Assembly: GCA_029975275.1 (NCBI GenBank)
Contig: JARKPN010000048.1
Span: 1-64,000, forward strand
Reading direction: 5' to 3'
From: Geobacteraceae bacterium
GTDB taxonomy: Bacteria > Desulfobacterota > Desulfuromonadia > Geobacterales > Geobacteraceae
Length of the DNA stretch: 64,000 nt
The notes under the pieces were generated by a model. The model was not told where the DNA came from, did no database searches, and saw nothing but the letters and a program-made list of their open reading frames with translations. Every line of letters starts with the position of its first letter. Position 1 is the stretch's first letter. The position numbers and the translations under genes were made by a program. This document shows positions 17,071 to 25,861 of the stretch, piece by piece.

Positions 17071-17232
17071 AGTGTCCTGTGCGGCTAATTCCTTCCTTAC
17101 AATTCCGGGCCTTTTGGCCCCTGGCCGTGTTCCGGCTCCTCGGCTTAGACCCGGCTAGGCCTGTGTCGCTACGCCTTGCCAGGAACCAAAATTCCTCGGA
17201 ATTCTTGCGGTGAACTAACCGCACAGGACACT
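17071..17232 (+). repeat. MITE-like element, copy 2 (162 bp)
   Basis: Complete copy: begins AGTGTCCTGTGCGG and ends with the reverse complement CCGCACAGGACACT. The terminal repeats extend to about 17 bp with one mismatch. The interior is nearly identical to the reverse complement of 1-148. It has no ORF. The base after its right end begins GGTTTCCATCCGG, the end sequence of the second repeat family, exactly as seen close to copy 1. No clear target duplication was found. Confidence 0.8.
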
Positions 17233-17266
17233 GGTTTCCATCCGGAAACTCCGGAGGAGAAACTCG

Positions 17267-17401
17267 CTAGTGGATCAGTCCGAAAAGACCGATCACGATG
17301 AGGTAGATGGCTACGATATAATTCAAAAGTGCAGGCCGGACCAGGATCAGGATTCCGGCGACCAATGCCGCTATTGCCGGCAGATTCACGAAAATGGACA
17401 T
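17267..17401 (-). CDS. DUF3096-type small membrane protein (44 aa)
   Basis: A 44-residue protein with two helices, LPAIAALVAGILILVRPALL and NYIVAIYLIVIGLFGLIH. The RPxLLNYIVAIYLIxIGL pattern is that of DUF3096. AAAGGAGGT stands seven bases before the ATG, which makes it a real gene despite its length. It is next to the MITE copy and downstream of nothing on its strand except the pqi relic. Function unknown. Confidence 0.78.
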   Translation of the reverse strand: MSIFVNLPAIAALVAGILILVRPALLNYIVAIYLIVIGLFGLIH

Positions 17402-17477
17402 GATTTCACCTCCTTTGGCTCTTGTCGTAGAGGTAAACCTTCAAGGCCAATTTTCAGCACATATAGGTTACATCGTA

Positions 17478-18015
17478 CTACTTTCCCTCCTCCCGCAGGG
17501 CCTGGGCAATCTCGCCGCTGATCGCGGCGAGTGCGCGGCTGTGGGCAGCGGTCAGCGCATCGTACTCCATGCCGCGGACCGGCTCGTGTGCCAGCGAACG
17601 TCCCTTTCTCGGGATGGCGCCGACAGCGACCTTGCGCACCGACCAGAGGGCCTCGATGGTCACCCCTGCTCCGGCAACCGTTTCAAATCGCTGGATGTCC
17701 ACCAGCACGCGGTATTCCGCGTCCCGGCTTGCGTTCTGCTGATAGGCCGATACCCGCGCGGGCCGCAGCAGGCGGGCGAGGTTTTCCGCGAGCACCCGCG
17801 GGATTTCGCTCTTCAACGACTCTGCCCATCGATGTGTTTCAAGGATATCCACCCTGTTGGCGGCAACCCGTATCACCAACTGCGGCCGGTCAATCAGTTC
17901 CGGCAACGTGACCGGACCGACGGCGACCGTATGGGGGGCCGGGGAGGTGGCTGCGGCCTCCGGCGCCATGGCGGTCAGTGTGTAAAAGGTCACGCCGGGT
18001 GACCTAGCGCAGCCG
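17478..18015 (-). pseudogene. pqiC: pqiC-like lipoprotein gene lacking its signal peptide
   Basis: The mature part of a PqiC/DUF330 lipoprotein (GCARSPGVTFYTLTAM, then VGPVTLPELIDRPQLVIR and a C-terminal helix) is intact to its stop. The normal gene would have a signal peptide before the lipobox cysteine of GCARSPG. Here the upstream bases belong to pqiB in another frame, so the only start gives MRWRSGSFWNGCARS, which is no signal sequence. PqiC is the outer-membrane partner of the PqiB lipid-transport tunnel; without export this copy cannot work. The junction is near 18004-18015. Confidence 0.7.
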
Positions 18016-18804
18016 TTCCAGAACGAGCCGGATCTCCACCGCAACGCGAAAATCCTTCATACGGTCATCGAATTCCAGTTTGACTTTGCTCACCTCTCCG
18101 AGATGGACGCCATGGAGTTCCACGGGAGAGCCCACCGACAGGCCACGAACCGATTCCTTGAAGAGCAGAAGGAAAGAGTGGACGGTCTCTGCGTGTTTCA
18201 TGGCATCTTCCCTGTCGGAAAACAGGGTGAAGGCGGAACCGGGAACCGCCGCGGGTGCTTCGCCCGCATCCTCGGGCGTCTGAAAGGCAACGCCTCCCAG
18301 CAGGATGGAGACCATTGATTCGGTGTTGACCTTGAGGCCGCTGGTGCTGAGCGTGAGGTCGATGCCGCTGGCGTGCCAGAAGAGGGTGTTTGCCCTGACG
18401 TACCGGTCGTATGGCGAGTTGATGAAGATCGTGAAGGTCACTCCACGGCCGTCCCTGTCGAGGTCATAGGCGACCACCTGCCCGACCTGCAGGCGCCGGA
18501 AATAGATCGGCGAAGTGATGTTCAGCGAGCCGAGATCGGCGGCATGCAGGAGAAAAGTTGCCCCCGGCACATCCTTGGTGACCACCGGAGGCACTTCCAG
18601 GCCTTTGAACGTCCTGGACTGCTTCTTGGATTTGCCGACGTCCACGCCGATATAAGTGCCTCCCACCAGTGTTCCGAATCCGGAGACGTAACCGCCGTAA
18701 ATCCGGGGACGGACGACCCAGAAGCGGGTGTCCTCGACAAGGAGGCCTTTGCTCTCCCTGTCCATACGGGCGGTCACTATCACGCGGGAGCGGTCTTCGG
18801 AAAT
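18004..18804 (-). pseudogene. pqiB: Internal fragment of pqiB (MCE-domain protein)
   Basis: The reading frame contains typical PqiB segments: DTRFWVVRPRIYGGYVSGFG, GTYIGVDVGKSK, then the second MCE repeat FRRLQVGQVVAYDLDRDG and a third start, SVRGLSVGSPVELHGVHLG. The N-terminal membrane helix and first part of MCE domain 1 are missing, as is everything after residue ISLVLERL-like VEIRLVLERL. About 265 of the usual 530-560 residues remain. It is joined upstream to the start of pqiA out of frame and downstream to pqiC. Two deletions have therefore collapsed the operon. Confidence 0.75.
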
Positions 18805-18812
18805 GAGCGGCG

Positions 18813-18947
18813 GCAGCGCGCCGATCCCCCCGGCGGAAGCATGACCTCGCGCTGGAGCAGGTCGCACTCGCGGCAGGCGATGACCGGTGCCGGACAGCCT
18901 GTCGGCCGCTCGGCCGAACCTTCCGGTATTTCATCAACAGGAGTCAT
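18813..18947 (-). pseudogene. pqiA: N-terminal fragment of pqiA
   Basis: From the ATG at 18947 the frame reads MTPVDEIPEG, then PVIACRECDLLQREVMLPPG and GSARC. This is the first zinc-ribbon CxxC half of PqiA, a multi-spanning inner-membrane protein whose ribbon normally continues to a second CxxC. After 45 residues it runs into pqiB sequence in another frame. The junction GCGCGCTGCCGC lies around 18804-18813. It shows that the whole pqiABC order was once present here. Confidence 0.72.
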
Positions 18948-19139
18948 CGATCCCCCCCGGTTGGAGCGACTGGTCCGACCTTGCCGCCCTTCACCGGTCT
19001 TTATCCATGGTTTTCGGATGTTCCTTCCACAATATTAATCCGAACTCCGCACATGTCCATGCTGACTGCTGAACGAGTGCTCATCCGGCTGCCGTGCGCT
19101 GCTCATGTCATGTTGCGCCACCGCGAAAGGACACCGTAG

Positions 19140-19517
19140 ATGGGGGGGATGAGAGTAAAGAAGGTGAGAAGCGCAAGGGCGATCAGGCGGGTTCGCGTCA
19201 GGCTTCTCGCGGAGCATGCGGGCCTGCGGCGGCCCGTCGAATGGCGCGGGCTGTACCGCCGCGACGGGCTCGTCGCCTGTCTTGACCGGCTCTCGGAAAC
19301 CCCGAACTGTCGCCTGCACCGCTACAACCCGGATTATGCCCTGGGAAAGAGCGGCCGGCTGCGCAAGCAGGCGGGTGAAGATTTCTCCGTCGATCCTGCA
19401 AAGCCGATTATCATGGAAAACGTCTTCGAGCATAGCGCCGACAACATGACAGCTCTCTTTACCCGGGGCATCCTCCTGCTCTATGAGTGGCTCAGGGCGA
19501 GAGGCGGAATCAGATGA
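19140..19517 (+). CDS. Hypothetical protein, weakly supported
   Basis: A frame of up to 125 residues with a plausible coding third-position bias in its second half (ETPNCRLHRYNPDYALGKSG, then MENVFEHSADNMTALFTRG). The N-terminal part is very Arg-rich and may be upstream of the true start; another ATG lies at 19149. An overlapping minus-strand frame is of similar length, so the strand choice rests on codon bias alone. No family was recognised. The following 19518-19674 holds no gene that could be supported. Confidence 0.4.
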   Translation: MGGMRVKKVRSARAIRRVRVRLLAEHAGLRRPVEWRGLYRRDGLVACLDRLSETPNCRLHRYNPDYALGKSGRLRKQAGEDFSVDPAKPIIMENVFEHSADNMTALFTRGILLLYEWLRARGGIR

Positions 19518-19674
19518 TATGTCCGCTCCGATCGATTTAAGGTGTTTATACTTTTTTCAGACGTTATATATCGTGCGTCAGGTGATATGCGCAGGTTGCA
19601 TGCGTTTTAACGGTCATCAACTGGAAATGGCTCTCGGGATGATTTGTGGAAATCGAGGTGGTCGTGTCAAGACT

Positions 19675-19998
19675 TCAGTCTTTCAAGATGGGCGGTAATT
19701 TTTTCTCTATAATTTCAGGCGGTATCTTTTCCTTGAGTGGCTGGTCCACCCTGCCGCACCGTTCGCAGCAATCTCCGCAGCCGCCCGTTGCCGGAGGCCC
19801 CGGTTCTTCAGGGTCTACCGGTTTCTTGGCGGCAGTGCATTGTCTGCAGCATTCGCAAGCCACCTCCTTGGAACTATCCGCCGGCTTCCTTTCTTCGAGT
19901 GTGGTTCCGGAAGGCTGAACAGGGTCGTGGATCTGCGTCCATGCCGGGAACGCCGCGTACAGAACTATGACTCCGACGAGATTGGCGATTTTCAGCAT
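19675..19998 (-). CDS. Exported cysteine-rich small protein
   Basis: 107 residues: signal peptide (IANLVGVIVLYAAFPAWT), then a region with clustered cysteines, CECCRQC (about residues 48-54) and CGDCCERCG (about 74-82), and a Pro/Lys-rich tail. The two CxCCxxC-like clusters suggest metal binding in the periplasm. The ribosome site GGAGGA stands seven bases before ATG. No family name is known to me. Confidence 0.68.
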   Translation of the reverse strand: MLKIANLVGVIVLYAAFPAWTQIHDPVQPSGTTLEERKPADSSKEVACECCRQCTAAKKPVDPEEPGPPATGGCGDCCERCGRVDQPLKEKIPPEIIEKKLPPILKD

Positions 19999-20144
19999 GC
20001 ATATTCCTCCTTCCGGTTCCTCCTATTTGTTTTCAGTATACCCCAAACCGTGGCTTGGACCTTGAAGTTTAGCGAGATTTTCAGTATCGCGTGCGTCCGC
20101 GGGCAGACCAGTCGGTGCAGCCCGGTCCGGTCGCAAACGACAGC

Positions 20145-20168
20145 GGCCCCTGGAGTTCACCAGGGGCC
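20145..20168. other. Strong hairpin between small genes
   Basis: GGCCCCTGG (20145-20153) and CCAGGGGCC (20160-20168) form a nine-pair stem around AGTTCA. No T-run follows on either strand. It sits 108 bases past the stop of the cytochrome gene at 20276 on the minus strand and could end that transcript or stabilise its 3' end. Confidence 0.5.
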
Positions 20169-20275
20169 GTGCGGCCCCATTGAGCAGCTCTCTGTTCCGG
20201 CAGGTTTCCATCGGGAACAGGGGGTCGGCGCCCACGGGGTCTGAGTGCCGGTTTCCCATGGTTCCCGGATTGGTG

Positions 20276-20659
20276 CTACCTGAAGGTCTTCAGAACATAA
20301 TCGGCAACGGCCCTGGCGTCCTGATCCGGAAGAATCGTTTCATCGAACTTGGTCATGCCCGGACCGGGATTCCGCATGTTCTGAACGATATCTTCGGCGG
20401 TTTTTATGCCGTTCGCCTCCCGGGACTCCCGGTGCAGGGTCTTCTTGGCGTTGATGATATTGCCGCCATCAGGATGACATACGGCACAGTGCTGCTTGAA
20501 CAGCGCCTCACCCGATTGCGCCGCTGCAGGGCGCGCGGTCGCCGTCTCCTGTGCCTGCTCCGGAGCCGACGGTTTTTCAGTCGTCTCTTTCTTGCATCCC
20601 GTAAACATTGTCCCGGCCATTGCCAGGGACACCAACCCCAGCATCATTTTTGCGTACAT
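20276..20659 (-). CDS. Monoheme c-type cytochrome lipoprotein
   Basis: 127 residues. A lipoprotein signal (LAMAGTMFTGC) is followed by an Ala/Glu-rich linker and a class I cytochrome c domain with CAVCH at about residues 59-63. The distal methionine may be the one in GPGMTKF. The start at 20659 has AAAGGAGGG ahead; a longer frame to 20749 is not supported. A periplasmic electron carrier bound to a membrane is likely. It may feed the CydA-like unit at 21476, although that is transcribed on the other strand. Confidence 0.88.
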   Translation of the reverse strand: MYAKMMLGLVSLAMAGTMFTGCKKETTEKPSAPEQAQETATARPAAAQSGEALFKQHCAVCHPDGGNIINAKKTLHRESREANGIKTAEDIVQNMRNPGPGMTKFDETILPDQDARAVADYVLKTFR

Positions 20660-20854
20660 TGTACCCTCCTTTCGGTTCCATTCCTGTAGACGGTCCTTTC
20701 CCGTTATGTCCGGCTGTCGTCCGGAGAACGGAAAGGCGCAACGCGTCAAGCCGTGGCGCTGAACGCTGCTTTAGTGAATCAGTATACCTCATTCCCTGAT
20801 ATTAGCCCGGATCGTTTTGCGTTAATATATCCGAGTTCCCGGGTTGAGAGCCAG

Positions 20855-21250
20855 CTATGGCCGTTCTATCAGCTCGATGAACTCCTCCTTCTTGACCTCA
20901 TCCACGATCCAGGAGCAGGCAGCGAAGCAGCGGTCCCGGGTCTTGCCGGAGACAATGGCCAGCAGCACCGACTCGCAGGCGCCTATGGTGCCGAGACGAT
21001 GGACGATGAGCACCTGGTTCAGGGCGAATGTGCCTTCCGCCTGGCGGGCAACGGCGGCCAGCCGGTCGTCAACGTCCGAGGTCAGAGGTTTCAGCTCCAC
21101 TGCAGCAAAATCCGGGACCTGCTTTCCGGGGCGTTTGACCCTGCCGTGGTGCAGCACTACGGTGCCGGTGCAGTCGGTTTCACGCTCCAGGAAGGAACGG
21201 TACAGCTCCAGGTGATCGAACGGCTGCTCTGTTGCATATGCGGTAATCAT
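20855..21250 (-). CDS. moaE: Molybdopterin synthase catalytic subunit
   Basis: 131 residues matching MoaE, which with MoaD converts precursor Z (cPMP) to molybdopterin. Family features include TGTVVLHHGRVKRPG, the paired VLIVHRLGTIGACESVLLAI and the C-terminal lysine motif WIVDEVKKEEFIE carrying the active-site lysine. GGAGGG precedes the ATG. No moaD is adjacent. It stands at the edge of the Mo/W island and is consistent with it. Confidence 0.9.
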   Translation of the reverse strand: MITAYATEQPFDHLELYRSFLERETDCTGTVVLHHGRVKRPGKQVPDFAAVELKPLTSDVDDRLAAVARQAEGTFALNQVLIVHRLGTIGACESVLLAIVSGKTRDRCFAACSWIVDEVKKEEFIELIERP

Positions 21251-21475
21251 GGGATCCCTCCGAGAGTAGTGTTAGTGGTCGCACCATACCATCGCCAGGC
21301 ACAAGACCGCAATGCTGTATTTCCGTCACGCAGGCATTGATTATTTCCGTGCTGACCTTTCCGAAAAACCGGGTATACTTTGCTGGCAAAACGGCCCGAT
21401 GCGCCGCCGCATTTTCCGCTTCGGCACCTGGCTTTACCTCACATTGGTTTCGGACATCAGACAAGGAACGCGCAT

Positions 21476-23251
21476 ATGAACTACCCGGTATGGTACCTTC
21501 CCTTCGTAGGCGGCGGCACGCTCATCGCACTCATCTCCATTGTCCACGTCTTCATCTCCCACTTCGCCGTGGGGGGCGGCCTCTACCTGGTCCTGGCCGA
21601 ACGGAAGGGGCTGCGGGAGAATAACCGGGCACTGCTGGAGTTCACCAGGAAACACGCCAAATTCTTCCTGCTGATGACCATGGTCATGGGGGGGATAACC
21701 GGTGTCGGCATCTGGTTCATCATCTCCCTGGTCAATCCGGCCGCCACCTCGGTTCTGATCCACAACTTCGTGTTCGGCTGGGCCACCGAGTGGGTGTTCT
21801 TCGTGGTGGAGATCGTGGCCATTTTCGTCTACTACTACTGCTTCGGCAGGATGGACCCCCGGACCCACCAGGCAGTGGGGTGGATCTATTTCATTGCCGC
21901 CTGGCTGAGCCTGTTCATCATCAACGGTATCGTGGGATTCATGCTCACGCCGGGCGGGTGGCTCGGGGACGGGAATTTCTGGTCCGGCTTCTTCAACCCT
22001 TCCTTCTGGCCCGCGCTCTTCTTCCGGACCTTCGTCTCCCTCATGCTGGCCGGGGTCTATGCCTTTGTCACCACCTCGTTCCTGAAGGACACGGAACTGA
22101 AATCCGTCATGACCAGGTATTCGGCCAGGTGGGTCCTGCTCTCGCTGCTGGCAGCGGCACCCGCGGGATACTGGTACCTCTCCGTGCTGCCGAACCAGGC
22201 CCGCGCCCTGGTGGAGGGCGCCTCGCCGACCATCATGAGGGCGCTCCACTACGGCATACTGGGGATCGTGGTCCTGGTCGCCGGAACTTTGGTGCTGCTT
22301 CTCCTCAAGCCCTCCTGTCACACCCGGACGGTCTCTTTTCTGGTCCTGGCCGGCGCATTCCTGTTCATGGGCGCCTTCGAGTGGACCAGGGAGGCATCGC
22401 GCCGTCCTTACGTCATCAACGAGTACATGTATTCGAATGCCGTGCTGAAAAAGGATCGCGGGGAACTGGAGCGTGAGGGATTCCTGCATGGGGCCCGCTG
22501 GGTTTCGACTAGGGCGGCCGGGGAGAGCAACCTGCTGGAGGCCGGGAGGGAGCTGTTCAGGAACCAGTGCCACGCCTGCCATACCGTGGGCGGCATAAAC
22601 AACGACATTATCGCCAGGACCGCGAACATGGAATATCCCGCCCTACTGGGCTACCTGGGGAGGATCCATGAAGTCAGGTATTTTATGCCTCCGTTCATGG
22701 GGAACGAGGCCGAGAAGGAGGCCCTGGCGTACTATATCGTCAAGGGGCTGCATGGAAAAGACTTCAAGGTCTCCCCAGAGGGGACCGCGGCGGCCGGTTC
22801 GAAGGGGAAGGAACTTTTCACCGGCCACTGCATCATCTGCCACCCCGAGAGCCTGATCAAGGAGAGGACCGCGAGATGGGACCGGCGCAGGATCCGCAAG
22901 GGCCTGGACAAACTGAGCGCCCTCAACCCTGCCATGCCCGATTACGACGGGACCCCTGAGGAGAAGGAGTTGATGGCCGACTACATACATTCGCTCAAGA
23001 CAGGTGCCGGAGAATCCCATGACAAGGGGAAAGAGGCATTCGACAAGCACTGCGCCATGTGCCATTCCCTCGGCCAAGGCGTGAACCCCCTGTTGCCCAG
23101 AATGTCCGGCTGGGACCGGGAACGGATCAGAAAATCCCTGGACATGCTCGACAGGCTCAAGGGAGGGATGCCGCCTCTCCAGGCGCCCAACGAGGAGAAG
23201 GAGGCCCTGGCCGCGTTCCTTTCCCGCTCGCTGCAGGGAGGTGTCCGATGA
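21476..23251 (+). CDS. CydA-like membrane protein with three C-terminal c-type hemes
   Basis: 591 residues. Residues 1-320 form about eight helices with cytochrome bd subunit I features (HVFISHFAVGGGLYLVLAER, then FGWATEWVFFVVEIVAIF). A long periplasmic part follows with CHACH (365), CIICH (452) and CAMCH (526). The bd superfamily contains divergent members in many anaerobes that are not proven oxygen reductases. The hemes suggest this one passes quinol electrons to periplasmic cytochromes or the reverse. The start at 21476 is the family start (MNYPVWYLPFVGGG); the frame extends to 21380. The second subunit overlaps by four bases. Confidence 0.82.
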   Translation: MNYPVWYLPFVGGGTLIALISIVHVFISHFAVGGGLYLVLAERKGLRENNRALLEFTRKHAKFFLLMTMVMGGITGVGIWFIISLVNPAATSVLIHNFVFGWATEWVFFVVEIVAIFVYYYCFGRMDPRTHQAVGWIYFIAAWLSLFIINGIVGFMLTPGGWLGDGNFWSGFFNPSFWPALFFRTFVSLMLAGVYAFVTTSFLKDTELKSVMTRYSARWVLLSLLAAAPAGYWYLSVLPNQARALVEGASPTIMRALHYGILGIVVLVAGTLVLLLLKPSCHTRTVSFLVLAGAFLFMGAFEWTREASRRPYVINEYMYSNAVLKKDRGELEREGFLHGARWVSTRAAGESNLLEAGRELFRNQCHACHTVGGINNDIIARTANMEYPALLGYLGRIHEVRYFMPPFMGNEAEKEALAYYIVKGLHGKDFKVSPEGTAAAGSKGKELFTGHCIICHPESLIKERTARWDRRRIRKGLDKLSALNPAMPDYDGTPEEKELMADYIHSLKTGAGESHDKGKEAFDKHCAMCHSLGQGVNPLLPRMSGWDRERIRKSLDMLDRLKGGMPPLQAPNEEKEALAAFLSRSLQGGVR

Positions 23252-24318
23252 ACACGCTGATTCCGACGCCCGACGCCATTCCAGCCGCCTGGGGCTGGTT
23301 CCAGGTCCTGCTGATGCTGGTTTTTCCCCTGCACCTGGTGCTCATGAACGCAATGCTCGGCTCCACGGCCATTGCCGCCTATGCGGTGCTGCGAAAGGAT
23401 GAGACCCTGCGGGGGCTCGCCTGGGAGCTCGGCAAGGTGATCCCGTTCCTGATCGCCTTTGCGGTCAACCTGGGGGTGGCTGCCCTGCTGTTCCTCCAGG
23501 TCCTGTACGGCCACCTCTTCTATACCAGCTCGGTGCTTATGGGGGTCTTCTGGCTGTCAGTGGTACCGCTCCTGATCATAGCCTACTACTCGACCTACCT
23601 GTTCGATTTCAGATTCCCGACCCTGGCCAGGCCGGTCGCGGCGGTCCTGATATGCCTGCCGTTGCTCATCTTTCTCGCCATAGCCTTCGTCTATTCCAAC
23701 AACCTGACCCTGATGCTCAATCCCGATGTCTGGAAGGCCTACTTCGGCAACCCGGGCGGGACCCTGCTGAACCTGGGCGACCGGGTGCTTCCGGCGCGAT
23801 ATCTCCATTTCATCGTCGGCGGGACCGCGGTGGGTGGACTGTTCGTGGCCGTGCTGGGGCGGGTGCGGAAGGGTATGGACCAAGGGGTGCGGGAGGCGGC
23901 GGAACGGGTGGGGATGAGGGTGTTCACCGTACTGACCGGCGTGCAGATCGCGGTCGGTTTCCTGTTTCTTGCCGCGCTGCCGCGGCCGGTTCTGCTGCTG
24001 TTCATGGGAGGGGACATGATCGCGACGCTGCTGCTCGCGATCGGGCTGGTTACGGCCCTGATCCTGCTGATGGCCGGCATGGCGCGAAGGGTGTGGCTGT
24101 GCGCCGGTCTGGCGCTGCCGCTGATCTATGTCATGTCGTTCATGAGGGACTTCGTCAGGGACGGCTACCTGAAGCCCCACTTCTCGCCCGAATCACTGCA
24201 GGTGGTCCCACAGTACTCGCCCATGGTGATGTTCATCGTGGTGCTGGCGGCGGGACTGGCGGCCGTTGTCTGGATGCTGCGGAAGGCGTCCTCGGCCTTG
24301 AGGACGACCCGGAAATAA
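23248..24318 (+). CDS. Membrane partner of the CydA-like cytochrome
   Basis: 356 residues, about nine hydrophobic helices (WGWFQVLLMLVFPLHLVLMN, then GVAALLFLQVLYGHLFYTSS), with histidines near helix ends (PLHLV, YGHLF, YLHFIVGG). Its ATG overlaps the TGA of the preceding gene (ATGA), so it is certainly co-translated. It has no heme-c site. The position corresponds to the second subunit of a bd-like quinol enzyme, although sequence similarity to CydB is not obvious to me. A quinone or proton pathway is probable. Confidence 0.75.
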   Translation: MNTLIPTPDAIPAAWGWFQVLLMLVFPLHLVLMNAMLGSTAIAAYAVLRKDETLRGLAWELGKVIPFLIAFAVNLGVAALLFLQVLYGHLFYTSSVLMGVFWLSVVPLLIIAYYSTYLFDFRFPTLARPVAAVLICLPLLIFLAIAFVYSNNLTLMLNPDVWKAYFGNPGGTLLNLGDRVLPARYLHFIVGGTAVGGLFVAVLGRVRKGMDQGVREAAERVGMRVFTVLTGVQIAVGFLFLAALPRPVLLLFMGGDMIATLLLAIGLVTALILLMAGMARRVWLCAGLALPLIYVMSFMRDFVRDGYLKPHFSPESLQVVPQYSPMVMFIVVLAAGLAAVVWMLRKASSALRTTRK

Positions 24319-24384
24319 CCCTGAATCTTCGCGGGCGTCATTGGCTCAGGGCCGACGCAAGGGAAGGAGCTTCCGCGAACGCGG

Positions 24385-25200
24385 TCAATCGGTCCCCAGG
24401 ATGACGCTGGCCGCGTTGAACATGGCGAAGACGCGGCCTCCCTCGGCAAGGCCCAGGCTGTCGTCGCATTCCCTGGGGATCACGGCGCTGATGGTGTTTC
24501 CTCCCTCCAATTCCACGATCAACTCGGTCGTCACGATATTTCGCTCCAGCTTGACGATGGTCCCCGGCAGCTTGTTGCTGATGCTCACCCTTATGTCGCC
24601 GTCCCCGGCGCCGATCATGACGGAATTGGCCTTGATGATGGCATAGGCGAAACCTCCTTCGTGCAGGGCCAGGCTCTCGACGCTTTCGTTGGTTATAATC
24701 GCGATAATCCGTCCGCCCCCCTGGATGGCGAGAACCACCTCCGATTTCTTGTCGCCCTTTACAATCTTTACCACCTTTCCGATAAAGGCGTTCCTGGTGC
24801 TCACCTTCATGGAAACCTTTTCAAAGAACCGGTAGAGATTGTGGATGTCCACATCGAGCATCTTGTCTTCCAGGTTCGAGAGGAATTTTTCGTGCTCTCT
24901 CTGGATGAGCCGGTATTTCCTGACCAGTTCCTTCCCCTCTTCGGTGAGGGTCGTGCCCCCTCCCGCCTTGCCCCCGGCCGTACGGACGAAAAGCGGCTTC
25001 TCGGAGAGGTTGTTCATGGAATTGATCGAATCCCAGGCGGTCTTGTAGCTCATCCCGGCGAGCTTGGCCGCCTTGTTGATGGAGCCGCAGGCATCGATCT
25101 GTTCCAGGAGGGCGATCCTGTCGCTCCGCAGGAAGTCCATGTCGGTTTTCTTGAAAGACAGCGTTGCGGAGACTTCGAGCTGTTTCTTTGACGTTCTCAT
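24385..25200 (-). CDS. modE: ModE-type molybdate-responsive regulator
   Basis: 271 residues. The N-terminal winged helix is typical ModE (RIALLEQIDACGSINKAAKL, then AGMSYKTAWDSINSMNN and VRTAGGKAGGGTTLTEEGK). Two molybdate-binding (Mop/TOBE) domains follow, residues about 130-195 (STRNAFIGKVVKIVKGDKKS) and 205-270. ModE with bound molybdate or tungstate represses uptake operons and can activate molybdoenzyme genes. Here it probably controls modA and other island genes. The stop lies 66 bases from the end of the converging plus-strand operon. Confidence 0.92.
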   Translation of the reverse strand: MRTSKKQLEVSATLSFKKTDMDFLRSDRIALLEQIDACGSINKAAKLAGMSYKTAWDSINSMNNLSEKPLFVRTAGGKAGGGTTLTEEGKELVRKYRLIQREHEKFLSNLEDKMLDVDIHNLYRFFEKVSMKVSTRNAFIGKVVKIVKGDKKSEVVLAIQGGGRIIAIITNESVESLALHEGGFAYAIIKANSVMIGAGDGDIRVSISNKLPGTIVKLERNIVTTELIVELEGGNTISAVIPRECDDSLGLAEGGRVFAMFNAASVILGTD

Positions 25201-25389
25201 AATAAATTCCGATTCTGTCCTGATTAAATTGCGGAGGCAGTAGCCCGCAATGGGCTGTCCCGCCCGGGGGTGAGCGCCTCACGCGCCGGTTTCGTTTATG
25301 GTATCACTGTTCATAACGTGCAACAAGAGCAGATTTTCTCTAACTTATACCAGATTGATGATTATTTACCAACAAGCCGCCGAGGCGGC

Positions 25390-25857
25390 TCACTCCCTTC
25401 CCGAGGGCTTCTCTCTCCGTTCCTTGCCGGCAAACCAGCCTTCGGAAGCCTCGGGATGGCAGTCGAAGCGCGGCACGTACGGCTTTATGTCCAGCAGCGG
25501 TGTGCCGTCCAGGACATCGATGCCGCTCACCTTGAGGACGTTTCCCGAGCGCTCCATGAGCCGAACCACGGTGATGCCTATGCCGTTGGGACGGCAGGGG
25601 TGGCGGGTGGCGAAGATGCCGCGGGGCGTGTCGTCCAGGAAAGGCCGGCGGACCAGTGCGCCCGGTTCGGCCCTGTCGAAGCGGTAAAGGAGGTAGAGAT
25701 GGCTGAACAGCTCGATATCAAGCAGCCCTTCGGCGTATTCGGGGAATATCTCCACCGTGCCCATGGCGTCCGGATGGAAGGTTCCCTGGATCGGCGCTTC
25801 TTCCTTGGCCTTGTGGTCCGTGTGGATGAGTCCTATTGCTTGAATGGCGATTTTCAT
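25390..25857 (-). CDS. trmO: TrmO-type tRNA methyltransferase (TsaA/YaeB fold)
   Basis: 155 residues of the TrmO beta-barrel family, which uses SAM to methylate N6-threonylcarbamoyladenosine 37 of tRNA. Signatures are AIGLIHTDH near the start, LIELF-like LFSHLYLLYRFDR, and the binding-loop TRHPCRPNGIGIT. Archaeal and deltaproteobacterial copies often sit in metal-cofactor clusters, so the substrate here could be something else. It starts four bases after the DUF364 stop. A broken second copy of its start is found at 33438-33480. The 190 bases upstream of modE hold nothing further that could be supported. Confidence 0.8.
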   Translation of the reverse strand: MKIAIQAIGLIHTDHKAKEEAPIQGTFHPDAMGTVEIFPEYAEGLLDIELFSHLYLLYRFDRAEPGALVRRPFLDDTPRGIFATRHPCRPNGIGITVVRLMERSGNVLKVSGIDVLDGTPLLDIKPYVPRFDCHPEASEGWFAGKERREKPSGRE

Positions 25858-25861
25858 GAGA

